Position numbers and translations under genes: made by a program. A stretch of DNA of 64,000 nt from Alphaproteobacteria bacterium (GTDB taxonomy: Bacteria > Pseudomonadota > Alphaproteobacteria > Thalassobaculales > Thalassobaculaceae): positions 1 through 64,000 of the forward strand of contig JANSYC010000004.1 in assembly GCA_024742605.1 (NCBI GenBank). Reading direction: 5' to 3'. Every line of letters begins with the position of its first letter. Within the stretch, counting starts at the first letter, position 1. Below the pieces are notes generated by a model that saw only the letters and a list, made by a program, of their open reading frames with translations, did no database searches and was not told the origin of the DNA. This document shows, in pieces, positions 1-8,316 of this stretch.

Positions 1-541
1 CGGCTTGCTCCACCGTTTCCCCATAAGGGAGCTCAGGGCTGAGAGATGGGATGATCGCCAGCAGCGGGATCACCGCCAGATCCTGGAACAGCAGGATGGA
101 GAAGGCGGATCGTCCGTAGCGGGTTGCCAGTTCTCCCCGTTCCGCCATGGTCTGAACCGCGAAGGCGGTAGACGAGAGCGCAAGCACCAGTCCGACCAAG
201 GCGGCGGTCTGTAGCGAATATCCGACGTAGTAGACCACGGCGCCGATCAGAAGCGCCGAAATCCCGACTTGCGCACTGCCGAGTACCAGGATCGGACGCC
301 GCAGCGACCAGAGCAGTCTGGGTTGCAGTTCCAGGCCGATGATGAACAACAGAAGAACCACGCCCATCTCGGCGAAGTGCAAGACGCCGTCGACCTCGCC
401 GACCAGGCCCAGGACGGACGGTCCGATCAGCAACCCGGCCGCAAGATACCCCAGGATCGACCCCTGCCCGAGACGTTGCACCAAGGGTACGACGACAACG
501 GCGGCGACGAGATACAGGACAATGTCTTGCAGGAGAATCAT
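1..541 (-). CDS. CPA2-family monovalent cation:proton antiporter, N-terminal part (partial)
   Basis: This is the first 180 residues of an inner-membrane Kef-type antiporter that exchanges K+ or Na+ for protons; the rest lies beyond the left edge. The reading is almost all hydrophobic helices, with the family signatures GSILGYLAAGLLIGP near residue 26, LELQP near 70, ALSSTAFAV near 121 and FQDLAVIPLL near 150. The ATG at 541 is preceded by a strong GGAGG. It is divergent from the alcohol dehydrogenase at 713. Whether the protein carries a C-terminal TrkA-N/RCK domain, which would separate KefB/KefC types from simple exchangers, cannot be seen here. The family call is firm; the ion is not. Confidence 0.9.
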   Translation of the reverse strand, partial: MILLQDIVLYLVAAVVVVPLVQRLGQGSILGYLAAGLLIGPSVLGLVGEVDGVLHFAEMGVVLLLFIIGLELQPRLLWSLRRPILVLGSAQVGISALLIGAVVYYVGYSLQTAALVGLVLALSSTAFAVQTMAERGELATRYGRSAFSILLFQDLAVIPLLAIIPSLSPELPYGETVEQA

Positions 542-712
542 TCAACCTCCTCGGTCGTGCGTGGCCGAACCATTTCCAAAGACCCCTCTTTTCGCGATGG
601 GCTTGCGGCGGCACGAAACCGGCGCGTATCGTCCCGGGGAAGTCTGCGACAAATAGGCACCGCATGCGTTCCGAGCAGCGGCGAAAAGTATTCTGCACTG
701 AGAGGATAGCAT

Positions 713-1882
713 ATGTCTGCGACCATATTTGGGCCTCGAGTCATGTTGATCGGCGGCGGCGCCATCGGACGCGCACCGGAAGCGTTGTCGAAGCTCGGCA
801 TCGGCAACCCGCTGGTCGTGACCGATCCCTTCATGGTGTCCTCCGGGATGATCGACGCACTGACCGGACCCTTGGCGGAAGCCGGCATCCCCCATGGGGT
901 TTTCGCCGATACCGTGCCGGATCCCACGACCACCGTGGTCGAGGCCGGGGTCGAGGTCTTCAAGCAGGGGGGCTATGACGGGCTGATTGGGTTCGGCGGC
1001 GGCTCGCCAATGGATACGGCTAAGGCAATCAACATCTTGGCGGCCCATGGCGGACGCATGCGGGACCACAAGGTGCCGAACGGCGTCGACACTGCGGCGG
1101 TCCCTCTGCTCTGCATTCCGACCACGGCCGGAACCGGGTCCGAAGTGACCCGCGGCACCGTCATTACGGATGTCGAGACCGACGAGAAGATGCTGGTCAT
1201 GTGTCTCGGCGGGCAAGCCGATGGGGCGATCGTCGACTTCGAGCTGACCATGAAGAAGCCGTTCCGGTTGACGGCCGATACCGGAATCGACAGCTTCACG
1301 CATGCGCTCGAAGCCTTCGTCAGCCAGAAGCGAAATCCTTTCTCCGACAGCATGGCGATCGCCGCAATGGGCCGAATCGCGGACAATCTCCGGACCGCCT
1401 GTTTCGAGCCGGACAACCGTGAGGCGCGGGAGCAGATGATGCTGGCGGCCACCCAGGCGGGCATTGCGTTCTCGAACGCCTCGGTGGCGCTGGTTCATGG
1501 CATGAGCCGGCCGATCGGTGCGCATTTCCATGTGCCGCACGGGCTGTCGAATGCCATGCTGCTGCCGACGGTTACCCGATTCTCACTCGACTCTGCGCTG
1601 GATCGATATGCTGCGGTCGGACGGCTGATCGGTGCGGCGGAGACCGGCGACGGCGACGAAGCGGCAGCCGGTAAACTGCTCGACTGGCTGTTTCAGGTCA
1701 ACGAGGACCTTGAGGTCCCCAGTCCGCCCGGCTACGGGATCGACGAAGCCAAATGGTCGGGCGTCATGGAGACCATGGCGGCGCAGTGCATCGCATCCGG
1801 AAGCCACGCCAATAACCCGCGCGTGCCGGCCCAAGCGGAGATTGTTGAGCTCTACAGGCAGGTCTGGGCGGCCAACCGCTGA
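713..1882 (+). CDS. Iron-containing alcohol dehydrogenase
   Basis: A 389-residue cytoplasmic group III (iron-type) alcohol dehydrogenase, oxidising an alcohol or reducing an aldehyde with NAD(P). The nucleotide-binding motif GGGSPMD is at residues 95-101 and PTTAGTGSE at 136-144. All four metal ligands of the family are present with canonical spacing: Asp193, His197, His262 and His276. The ATG at 713 follows an AGAGGA Shine-Dalgarno. It is one of three members of this fold in the first 12 kb; this one and the copy at 4884 look catalytically complete. The substrate cannot be deduced; the genes around it give no clear pathway. Confidence 0.92.
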   Translation: MSATIFGPRVMLIGGGAIGRAPEALSKLGIGNPLVVTDPFMVSSGMIDALTGPLAEAGIPHGVFADTVPDPTTTVVEAGVEVFKQGGYDGLIGFGGGSPMDTAKAINILAAHGGRMRDHKVPNGVDTAAVPLLCIPTTAGTGSEVTRGTVITDVETDEKMLVMCLGGQADGAIVDFELTMKKPFRLTADTGIDSFTHALEAFVSQKRNPFSDSMAIAAMGRIADNLRTACFEPDNREAREQMMLAATQAGIAFSNASVALVHGMSRPIGAHFHVPHGLSNAMLLPTVTRFSLDSALDRYAAVGRLIGAAETGDGDEAAAGKLLDWLFQVNEDLEVPSPPGYGIDEAKWSGVMETMAAQCIASGSHANNPRVPAQAEIVELYRQVWAANR

Positions 1883-2093
1883 GACGGGTATCCGGTCGGC
1901 ATGAGACCCCGCCCCGGCATGTTTCAGAACGGGAAATGGGGAGTATATGTTCTGTAAGCGACGGTTTAGGTGTCGCAAAAAAGCAAATTGACATAAAAAT
2001 GTAACATTAAATCGCCTGTGCTCGGGTAAGGTAGTTTCGCACTGCAGCATCATCAATGTCCGCTGCTGCAAGGACTTACTTAGGGAGTATCGT

Positions 2094-3107
2094 GTGAAAC
2101 GAATTGAATCCGCTGAAGACATTTCGTTCCTGGCCTTTGGGTTCATGGCATCCAAAGCCCTGTTTGCTGCGCTGCATGTTGATGTGTTCGGCGCGCTGGA
2201 CGGGGAGTCGAAATCCATTGAGGATCTCGCGGAGGCCTGCGACGTGCCGGAACATCGCATGGAGACGTTGGTGACTTCGCTGGTCGCCGTCGCCCTGCTG
2301 CAGAAGGACGGGACGCGGTTCGCCAATTCCGAGGCCAGCCAGGCCTATCTGGTACGGGAAAGCGCTCAGTATTTCGGCGACTACCTGCGCTTCCAGATCG
2401 ATCGGCAGATGTACCCGTTCATGCAGAATCTGGACAAGGTCCTGATCGGCAAGACCGAGGGGATCGAATTCGAGACCTATGCGGACTGGATGGCGGATCC
2501 GGATCATGCGGAGCTGTTCAGCCGGTCGCAGCATTCCGGCTCGCTCGGCCCGGGGGCCGTACTGGCCAAGCGTCTGGATCTCGGGGACGAGGCCATCAAG
2601 CTGCTGGATGTCGGCGGCGGATCGGGGGCGTTCTCGATCATGTTCGCCAAGCGCTATCCGAACCTGACGGCGACCGTTCTGGATTTTCCAAACGTGATCA
2701 AGGTGGGGCAGGCCTTCGTGGCCGAGGAGGGTCTGCAGGACCGGGTCGGTTTCATGCCGGGCGACGGGACCAACGCGAACTGGCCGGTCGACCAGGACGT
2801 GGTTCTGATGAGCTATCTGTTCTCGGGCGTGCCCGGCGATGCGATTCCGAAACTGTGCTCGGATGCGTTCCGTGTCACCCGGCCGGGCGGCAGGATCGTG
2901 GTGCACGATTTCATGGTCGAAGACGATCATAGTGGCCCGCCGTTGGCGGCGCTCTGGCAGCTCCAGCACATGGTCTACACGCTGGACGGCTTCGGGATGA
3001 CGCCGGGTTTCATTCGGGAGCGGATGGAAGAGGCCGGGTTCGTCGACATCAAGGAATACGACCTGATCCCCGGCATGACGCGGGTTCTGGAAGGCACGAA
3101 GGCCTGA
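2094..3107 (+). CDS. SAM-dependent O-methyltransferase with N-terminal dimerisation domain
   Basis: A 337-residue protein with the architecture of plant-type/acetylserotonin O-methyltransferases. A winged-helix dimerisation region occupies roughly residues 10-90. A Rossmann methyltransferase domain follows, with the SAM-binding glycine motif LDVGGGSG at 171-178 and a later RPGGRIVVHDF strand typical of the family. The start is a GTG at 2094 preceded by AGGGAG. The acceptor is unknown; such enzymes methylate hydroxyls of quinones, polyketides and (bacterio)chlorophyll precursors. The 211 bp upstream is AT-rich compared with the surroundings. The 3' end faces the exonuclease gene, only 32 bp apart. 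Confidence 0.85.
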   Translation: MKRIESAEDISFLAFGFMASKALFAALHVDVFGALDGESKSIEDLAEACDVPEHRMETLVTSLVAVALLQKDGTRFANSEASQAYLVRESAQYFGDYLRFQIDRQMYPFMQNLDKVLIGKTEGIEFETYADWMADPDHAELFSRSQHSGSLGPGAVLAKRLDLGDEAIKLLDVGGGSGAFSIMFAKRYPNLTATVLDFPNVIKVGQAFVAEEGLQDRVGFMPGDGTNANWPVDQDVVLMSYLFSGVPGDAIPKLCSDAFRVTRPGGRIVVHDFMVEDDHSGPPLAALWQLQHMVYTLDGFGMTPGFIRERMEEAGFVDIKEYDLIPGMTRVLEGTKA

Positions 3108-3139
3108 GACCGGACGGCCGAGTGTCGGCAGACCCGGCT

Positions 3140-3763
3140 CTAGAGCTGTCCCTTCCGGCGCAACGCCCGGAAGGCGGCGGCAATGGACCTGGCGTCGGCG
3201 AGACCGTCATGGGCACGTTCCGTGACGGGCTCGCCGGCCGCTTCTGCGAGGCTGTGGCTGCTGAAGTTAGGGTCGGTGCCGAACAGACGGCCCTGTAAAA
3301 CCGGGCGGATGTTGCGAAACCGCTCCGCCGGTAGCGCGCAGCCCATGTCCAGCAGGCGGCAGTTCCACTCGATCACCCGCAGATCATTCCCATTTGCCAG
3401 CACCAGTCTTGTTTCTCCGATGAAATCGAGGAACCGGTCGACACCCTCGGGGAGCGTCACACCCTCGGCTTGGATCCGGTCATCGGTCAGCCCGGTCAGG
3501 GTCGTGAAATACTCCGACAGCGCCGGATTCAGAACGGGACGCACGATGACGTCCAATGCGTCGCGCTCCTCGAAGGCTCCGGTGTCGAGACGCACGGCGC
3601 CGATCTGCACGATCTCCCGAAACTCGCCCGGACCCGACCAGCCGCGCCCGAGCGAGCCGTCCCAGGCCGTGTACTCGGTGTCGAACACGATGATCGTGTC
3701 AGCGGTTTTCAAGTCCTCCGGATCGAGCGGCGGACTTGCGGGCAGGTCCTCAAATCTGGTCAT
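3140..3763 (-). CDS. DnaQ-like DEDDh 3'-5' exonuclease
   Basis: A 207-residue exonuclease of the DnaQ/KapD type. The DxE motif of Exo I is in FDTEY (Asp28, Glu30). An Asn/Asp-containing Exo II lies in the LANGNDLRVIEW region, and the HDGLADA motif near the C terminus supplies the His and last Asp of the DEDDh site. Such stand-alone proteins trim single-stranded DNA or RNA ends. The ATG at 3763 (MTRFEDLP) is preferred; a GTG at 3811 would add 16 residues without family character. It is divergent from the aminotransferase at 3846 and convergent with the methyltransferase. Confidence 0.82.
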   Translation of the reverse strand: MTRFEDLPASPPLDPEDLKTADTIIVFDTEYTAWDGSLGRGWSGPGEFREIVQIGAVRLDTGAFEERDALDVIVRPVLNPALSEYFTTLTGLTDDRIQAEGVTLPEGVDRFLDFIGETRLVLANGNDLRVIEWNCRLLDMGCALPAERFRNIRPVLQGRLFGTDPNFSSHSLAEAAGEPVTERAHDGLADARSIAAAFRALRRKGQL

Positions 3764-3845
3764 GGGTTCTGTGTGGCAGAGCGGGTGATGCAACTCACGC
3801 AGAAAATGCACTACCCTCGCGCATCATGTCACAGGGGAGGCCCTC

Positions 3846-4739
3846 ATGGAGCCGGCGGATATCGATACCATCGTATACGTCAACGGCGCGCTGGTGCGGA
3901 AATCAAAGGCGGTGATTTCGATTTACGACAGCGGGTTCTGTCACGGCGACGGGGCCTACGAAGGCATTCGACTCTATGATGGACGCGTGTTTCGCCTCGA
4001 GGACCATATCAAGCGGATGTTCGAGGCCCTCAAGATGCTCGACATCGACCCGGGCGTTGACGAGGTGGGCATGTCGCAGATCGTGCTCGATACCTTCCGC
4101 GCCAATGAGCAGCGCACTGATCTGCACATGCGCCTCCAGGTCACGCGCGGGCGGAAGCGGGTGACCGGCATGAATCCGAAGCTCAATGTGGGGCCCGCCT
4201 CGATCGTGGCCTTCGTCGATGTGAAGCCGCCGATCTTCGACAAATCCGGGATCACGCTGATCACCTCGAGCATCCGGCGGGCCTCGCCCAATGTGATGGA
4301 CGCCAAGATCCATCACGTGAACCAGCTGAACCAGATCATGGCAAATATCGAGGCCAACCGTCAGGGCGCCGACGAGGCGGTCATGCTGGACGATCGCGGC
4401 TTCGTGGCGGAGACCAACTCCACCACCATGTTCGCGGTCAAGAACGGGGAGCTGATGACGCCGAAGCCGACCTACATCGTGGTCGGGATCACCCGTGGCA
4501 TCCTCCTGGATCTTGCGCCGGAGCTCGACCTGATTCCCCGTGAGGACGACCTGTCGCTCTACGATTTCATCACTGCGGACGAGGCCTTCATCTGCGGCAC
4601 TGTCGGGGAGCTGGTCCCGATCAAATCCATTGACGGCAAGCCGATAGGCACAAAGGGGGCGCCGATGCCTGGGCCGTTCACCCAGGCGCTGATGAGGCGC
4701 TACAAGGCCATCACCGATACCGAGGGAACCGTTCTTTAG
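3846..4739 (+). CDS. Branched-chain-amino-acid-type class IV aminotransferase
   Basis: A 297-residue fold-type IV PLP aminotransferase resembling IlvE, transferring amino groups between branched-chain amino acids and 2-oxoglutarate. The N terminus carries SGFCHGDGAYEGIRLYDG, the usual active-site entry loop. The PLP lysine is Lys154 in KIHHVNQLNQ, and EAVMLDDRGFVAE with NSTTMF supplies the phosphate-binding turn. The ATG at 3846 follows GGGGAGG. It could also act on D-amino acids or as a 4-amino-4-deoxychorismate lyase relative, but KIHHVNQLNQ favours the branched-chain subgroup. It appears monocistronic, or loosely grouped with the dehydrogenase at 4884. Confidence 0.86.
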   Translation: MEPADIDTIVYVNGALVRKSKAVISIYDSGFCHGDGAYEGIRLYDGRVFRLEDHIKRMFEALKMLDIDPGVDEVGMSQIVLDTFRANEQRTDLHMRLQVTRGRKRVTGMNPKLNVGPASIVAFVDVKPPIFDKSGITLITSSIRRASPNVMDAKIHHVNQLNQIMANIEANRQGADEAVMLDDRGFVAETNSTTMFAVKNGELMTPKPTYIVVGITRGILLDLAPELDLIPREDDLSLYDFITADEAFICGTVGELVPIKSIDGKPIGTKGAPMPGPFTQALMRRYKAITDTEGTVL

Positions 4740-4883
4740 GTGCGGCGTTGGCGTCTGAAGACGGCTTTCCGCCCAGTCTTCGGTCAATAAATCTGATAGC
4801 GACATCCCGATGCCGCTCAGACACGCGAAATTAAAGCCTATAGCTGCATAGTGGCGCGACCCACGACGACAGGACCCAAGGCC

Positions 4884-6077
4884 ATGCTCGCACCTTTTAC
4901 GCACGATCCAAGCCCGTCCATGAGCTACGGCATTGACCGGCTTGCCGGTCTGCATGCCGATGTCGTCGATCTGGTCGGGGAGTTGGCCTCCATCCTGATG
5001 ATCACCGATGCCGGCCTGATGGCGACCGGCATGCCGATCGCGATGGCCGAACGTCTCCGGAACGCCGGGCATACGATCGAAATTTTTTGTGATGTGGAAA
5101 GCGATCCCTCGGCGGAAAGCGTCGATGCCGCGGCACAGGCGGCCCGGAGTATGGACGCCGGTCTCATCATCGGCCTCGGAGGTGGATCTCCCTTGGACGT
5201 GGCGAAACTGGCGGCCTGCGTCGCTGTCGCGGATGCACCCGCATCGGCTTACGCGACCCTGGGCCGCCCGCTGCCGCTGAGCCCGATCAAGAAAATTCTC
5301 ATACCAACCACGTCGGGCACGGGCGCCGAGATGACCCGGACCTGCGTCTACGGCATCAATCAGGGGCGCAAGGTCTGGGCCTGGGGGCCGACCCTGAAGG
5401 CGGATCTGTCCATCCTGGATCCGATGGCGAGCCAGGGCCTGCCGGCAGGTCTGACGGCGGCGACCGGGCTCGACGCGCTGGTGCATGCGATTGAGGCCTG
5501 CACGCACAAACGGGCTACGCCGGTGGTCGAGGGCATGGCGTTGCAGGCGATCCGGCTGGTGGCGGGCAATCTGGAACGCGTCGTGATGACACCGGGAGAT
5601 CTCAATGCGCGCGGGACCATGGCGCTTGGATCCGCTTTAGCGGGGGGTGCGATCGACGCGTGCGGCACCGGCATTGCCCACGCGTTCGGACACGCCTTGG
5701 GGACGATGGCACATGTGCATCATGGTCGGGCGGTCTCGTTGGCCATGCGGGTCGCCATGCCGTGGGCGATTTGCGAGGCGCAGGATGCGCGCCCGGGTCT
5801 CTACGTTCCGGTCGCCATGGCCCTGGGGATTGATCCGCGCCTCTGCGTCGACGATCTTGCCCTGGCGCAGGCTGGAGCGGCGCGGTTTGAGGCGATGGTG
5901 CGGGCGGTCGGCCTTCCCGTGTCACTGGCCGACGACGGCCTCGGCGAGGCCGATGCCGAGCGTCTGGTCGATATTGCCATGGCAGCGGAAAACCGACCGA
6001 TGGTCGAGGCCAATGGGGTCATGGCGACCGATGCCGAACTGATGACCCTGGCGCGGCGGATGCTGACGGCTGTTTGA
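4884..6077 (+). CDS. Iron-containing alcohol dehydrogenase (second copy)
   Basis: A second complete group III alcohol dehydrogenase, about 397 residues. The motifs are GLGGGSPLDVAK for nucleotide binding, PTTSGTGAEMT, and the metal ligands in GLDALVHAIEA, IAHAFGHAL and VHHGR. It differs enough from the copy at 713 to be an older paralogue rather than a recent duplicate. I chose the ATG at 4884 because AAGG precedes it closely; an in-frame GTG at 4851 would add 11 residues but has no visible ribosome binding site. It converges with the VOC gene, only 6 bp separating the stops. The substrate is unknown; relatives act on short-chain alcohols, butanediol or maleylacetate. Confidence 0.9.
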   Translation: MLAPFTHDPSPSMSYGIDRLAGLHADVVDLVGELASILMITDAGLMATGMPIAMAERLRNAGHTIEIFCDVESDPSAESVDAAAQAARSMDAGLIIGLGGGSPLDVAKLAACVAVADAPASAYATLGRPLPLSPIKKILIPTTSGTGAEMTRTCVYGINQGRKVWAWGPTLKADLSILDPMASQGLPAGLTAATGLDALVHAIEACTHKRATPVVEGMALQAIRLVAGNLERVVMTPGDLNARGTMALGSALAGGAIDACGTGIAHAFGHALGTMAHVHHGRAVSLAMRVAMPWAICEAQDARPGLYVPVAMALGIDPRLCVDDLALAQAGAARFEAMVRAVGLPVSLADDGLGEADAERLVDIAMAAENRPMVEANGVMATDAELMTLARRMLTAV

Positions 6078-6083
6078 GACGGG

Positions 6084-6458
6084 TCAGTCCCAGGACCGGG
6101 CCTTCTCTCCAAAATCGGAGCGTTGCGGGCCGACCAGGCAGAACCGGTGTCCGGACGGGGCCTCCATCACGATCCACCCTTTGAGCTCCGCCACCCGTTT
6201 GGCCCCGATCGCTTCGAGACGGCGGGCTTCCGCCTCCTTGTCGTCGGTCTCCACGTCCAGATGTATCCGGCTCTCGTGGTCGACTTTCTGGACCAGCGCG
6301 CGCATTTCGCCGTCAGGGCTTTCGAGTGCGACATAGTGATCGTCCGGCTGGTGATCCGAAATCGGATAGCCGAGCGCCGCACTCCAGAACCTCGCGGCTT
6401 CGGCAGGGTCGTCGGTCTTGCAGTCGATGACCAATACACCCAAGCGACTCTTATGCAT
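6084..6458 (-). CDS. VOC-superfamily (glyoxalase-like) protein
   Basis: A 124-residue single-module protein of the vicinal oxygen chelate fold (Glyoxalase_6 type). It opens with a LGVLVIDCKTDD strand, has the typical ARFWSAALGYP helix, and closes with a VMEAPSGHRFCLVGP strand that usually carries a metal ligand or substrate contact. Members are metal-dependent lyases, dioxygenases or antibiotic-binding proteins, and the sequence does not say which. The ATG at 6458 has GGGGAA just upstream; a TTG at 6473 is possible but less likely. It lies 56 bp downstream of the PhnD-like gene on the same strand and could be co-transcribed with it. Confidence 0.8.
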   Translation of the reverse strand: MHKSRLGVLVIDCKTDDPAEAARFWSAALGYPISDHQPDDHYVALESPDGEMRALVQKVDHESRIHLDVETDDKEAEARRLEAIGAKRVAELKGWIVMEAPSGHRFCLVGPQRSDFGEKARSWD

Positions 6459-6514
6459 GAGCTTGTTCCCCAAATGTTCTGATTAAGGGAGGGTCGTCCG
6501 AGGTTGAGATCGAG

Positions 6515-7318
6515 TCAAGCGAGGGTCGGGTATCCCGCACGCTCCGCCGTCTCACGCATGGTGATGATGGGTCGGTAGTCAGCGTCCACGACGGGTTTCA
6601 GGCCCCCGATCCGAAGCTCGATGCGTGCTGCGGCGCCTTCGGGATCGGCGACCGCATGGACCAGCCCGTCCTGAAGGCGTCGGACCAGCGTCCGGTCGGC
6701 GGAAGCCCGTGTCACGTAGGGAAGGGCGGGTGCCTCCGCGCTCCAGTCCAGGACCCGGACCGGCGCGACCTCGGCCGGGGCGACTTGGCCGATGAGGGCG
6801 AAGGTCACGCCGTCGAGTGCGGCGATATCGGCCTGACCCTCGGCGACCGCCGCCAGGCTCTGCCGATGCCCGCCGGTCCAAATCACCTCGGAGAAGAAAC
6901 GGCCGGCGTCGGCCAAAGGGGCCACCGCCGCCCGCAGGCAGTTGCAGCCGGACTGTGAATCGGTGCTGTTGGCCGCCACTCTACGCCCTCTAAAGGTCTC
7001 CAGGCCTGGAGAGGGATCCTCGGCGCGCACCACAAACGCGCTCCGGTATCGACCGCCGCCGCATCCCGGCGCGCGGTAGTCCGGAGCGGCCAGGGCCGTG
7101 AGCACGTCTGCAAACTCGTGGGTCAAAGGATATCCGCAGGTTTGGGTCAGGATGAGATCGGGGGAGCGCCAAACCAGCTCCCGGTCCGTGTTTCGGGTCA
7201 GCCGTCCGGGAACCTCCGACAGACCGGCCTTGGTCAGGCCGCGTGCGAGTGTTGCCCACCAATCATCCGTGGCCGCCCGCAATTCCGGCAGATCGTACAT
7301 GGGCAGCGACGTCTGCAT
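6515..7318 (-). CDS. PhnD-like substrate-binding-domain protein without signal peptide
   Basis: A 267-residue protein with the fold of phosphate/phosphonate-type periplasmic binding proteins (PhnD/TauA-like): the early ELRAATDDWWATLARGL helix, TQTCGYPL, a hinge around FRGRRVAANSTDSQSG, and AAVAEGQADIAALD. There is no N-terminal signal peptide or lipobox and no adjacent ABC permease, so it is probably cytoplasmic or uses the fold as a sensor. It starts 5 bp after the XRE regulator, implying co-translation. The pairing suggests that the two proteins act together, for example ligand capture for the regulator, but this is inference. Confidence 0.75.
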   Translation of the reverse strand: MQTSLPMYDLPELRAATDDWWATLARGLTKAGLSEVPGRLTRNTDRELVWRSPDLILTQTCGYPLTHEFADVLTALAAPDYRAPGCGGGRYRSAFVVRAEDPSPGLETFRGRRVAANSTDSQSGCNCLRAAVAPLADAGRFFSEVIWTGGHRQSLAAVAEGQADIAALDGVTFALIGQVAPAEVAPVRVLDWSAEAPALPYVTRASADRTLVRRLQDGLVHAVADPEGAAARIELRIGGLKPVVDADYRPIITMRETAERAGYPTLA

Positions 7319-7323
7319 CGCCC

Positions 7324-8214
7324 TTATCCCTTTCCAGTCGGCTTGCCCGGTGTCTTCAGGCCTTCGGCGATCTCGTAGAGTTTCTGAGAGATCATGTGGG
7401 CCTGTACGGTCGCGTGCCGGATCAGGTTGTCGAACCGTCTGCTCAGGACGCGGATATGCTCTGTGGTGTTGAACACCAAGTACATGTCACCGACGTAAAG
7501 TGCGGCACGTTTCGAGCCGAATATCGTCACCGGTGCCGCATAGTCGCCCACCGCATCGAACAGATACCAGCGAAACGACGGATACATTTCATCGGCCAGA
7601 TAGGCCGCATGTTCAATCTGTCTGATCCGAACCTCCAAGGGCAGGCCGCTCCAGATCCCCTGGCCCTGCGCGAATCCCTCGACCGACTGCAGTGACGTGC
7701 AGACCTCGATGTCCGTCTCCGGCTGACGGGAGTAGTTGAGGCGCTCCTCGGATCGGACCCTGGCCTGATCGATCCTCGGCGGCGCGTTGTCCCGAAATTC
7801 GAAGGCGATCACTTCCGGCAGTTTGATCTGATCCGGGAGAGTGGTTGGCACATAGCGGATCTTGAATCCGGTTGCTTCGGCGTGCCAGCGTTCGAGGTTG
7901 ATGTCCTCGGGTGCCCGACCTGTGGGACTGATCTCCAGGCTCTGCTCCAGGATGTCCGCGCCGAACCGCTCCTCCGCGCTGAGCCCCATCAACCAGTCGA
8001 GACTGACCTGAAGCGTGCTGGCGAGCGCTGCCGCCGTATCGGCGCGCGGCAGGCGTACCGCGTCGGTCGCCAGAATCTGAGACAAGGTCGACCGGTCGAC
8101 CCCGATCCGCCGCGCCACCTCTGAGCGGCTGAGCGCGGAGCGATCCAGGGCCTGTGTCAGACGCTCCCGAAACAGGCGCGTGGTCTCCCGCTTATCGACA
8201 TTTGAATGCTCCAT
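7324..8214 (-). CDS. XRE-family transcriptional regulator with C-terminal sensing domain
   Basis: A 296-residue regulator. An N-terminal helix-turn-helix occupies residues 15-60, with SRSEVARRIGVDRSTLSQIL as the recognition unit. A linker and a roughly 200-residue C-terminal region follow, which I do not match to a named domain; it contains a YLFDAVGDYAAPVTIFGSKRA stretch and may bind a ligand or dimerise. It is divergent from a fatty acid desaturase across an AT-rich spacer with a 14-bp perfect palindrome and TGTTTA repeats, so autoregulation and control of the desaturase are plausible. The next gene, 5 bp downstream, encodes a PhnD-like protein. Confidence 0.82.
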   Translation of the reverse strand: MEHSNVDKRETTRLFRERLTQALDRSALSRSEVARRIGVDRSTLSQILATDAVRLPRADTAAALASTLQVSLDWLMGLSAEERFGADILEQSLEISPTGRAPEDINLERWHAEATGFKIRYVPTTLPDQIKLPEVIAFEFRDNAPPRIDQARVRSEERLNYSRQPETDIEVCTSLQSVEGFAQGQGIWSGLPLEVRIRQIEHAAYLADEMYPSFRWYLFDAVGDYAAPVTIFGSKRAALYVGDMYLVFNTTEHIRVLSRRFDNLIRHATVQAHMISQKLYEIAEGLKTPGKPTGKG

Positions 8215-8218
8215 GTTG

Positions 8219-8276
8219 TGTTTATACTACATCTGTTTATATTTCGTAAATAATGTATCTTTTAGATATCTAAACA
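8219..8276. promoter_or_regulatory. Candidate operator: TGTTTATA direct repeats and 14-bp palindrome
   Basis: The 102-bp divergent spacer between the XRE regulator and the desaturase is far more AT-rich than the genes. It contains TGTTTATA at 8219-8226 and again at 8234-8241, 15 bp apart. An inverted TAAACA lies at 8271-8276, overlapping the perfect palindrome TTTAGATATCTAAA at 8261-8274. This is what a homodimeric HTH regulator would bind. The assignment to the neighbouring XRE protein is inferred from position only. Confidence 0.5.
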
Positions 8277-8316
8277 CATAAAGAGGCACCATCGGTGCTG
8301 AACCTACCGTCGCCGG

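Noticed and set aside
1988-2012. TTGACA as a sigma-70 promoter before the O-methyltransferase
   Set aside because: No acceptable -10 hexamer is found 16-18 bp downstream.
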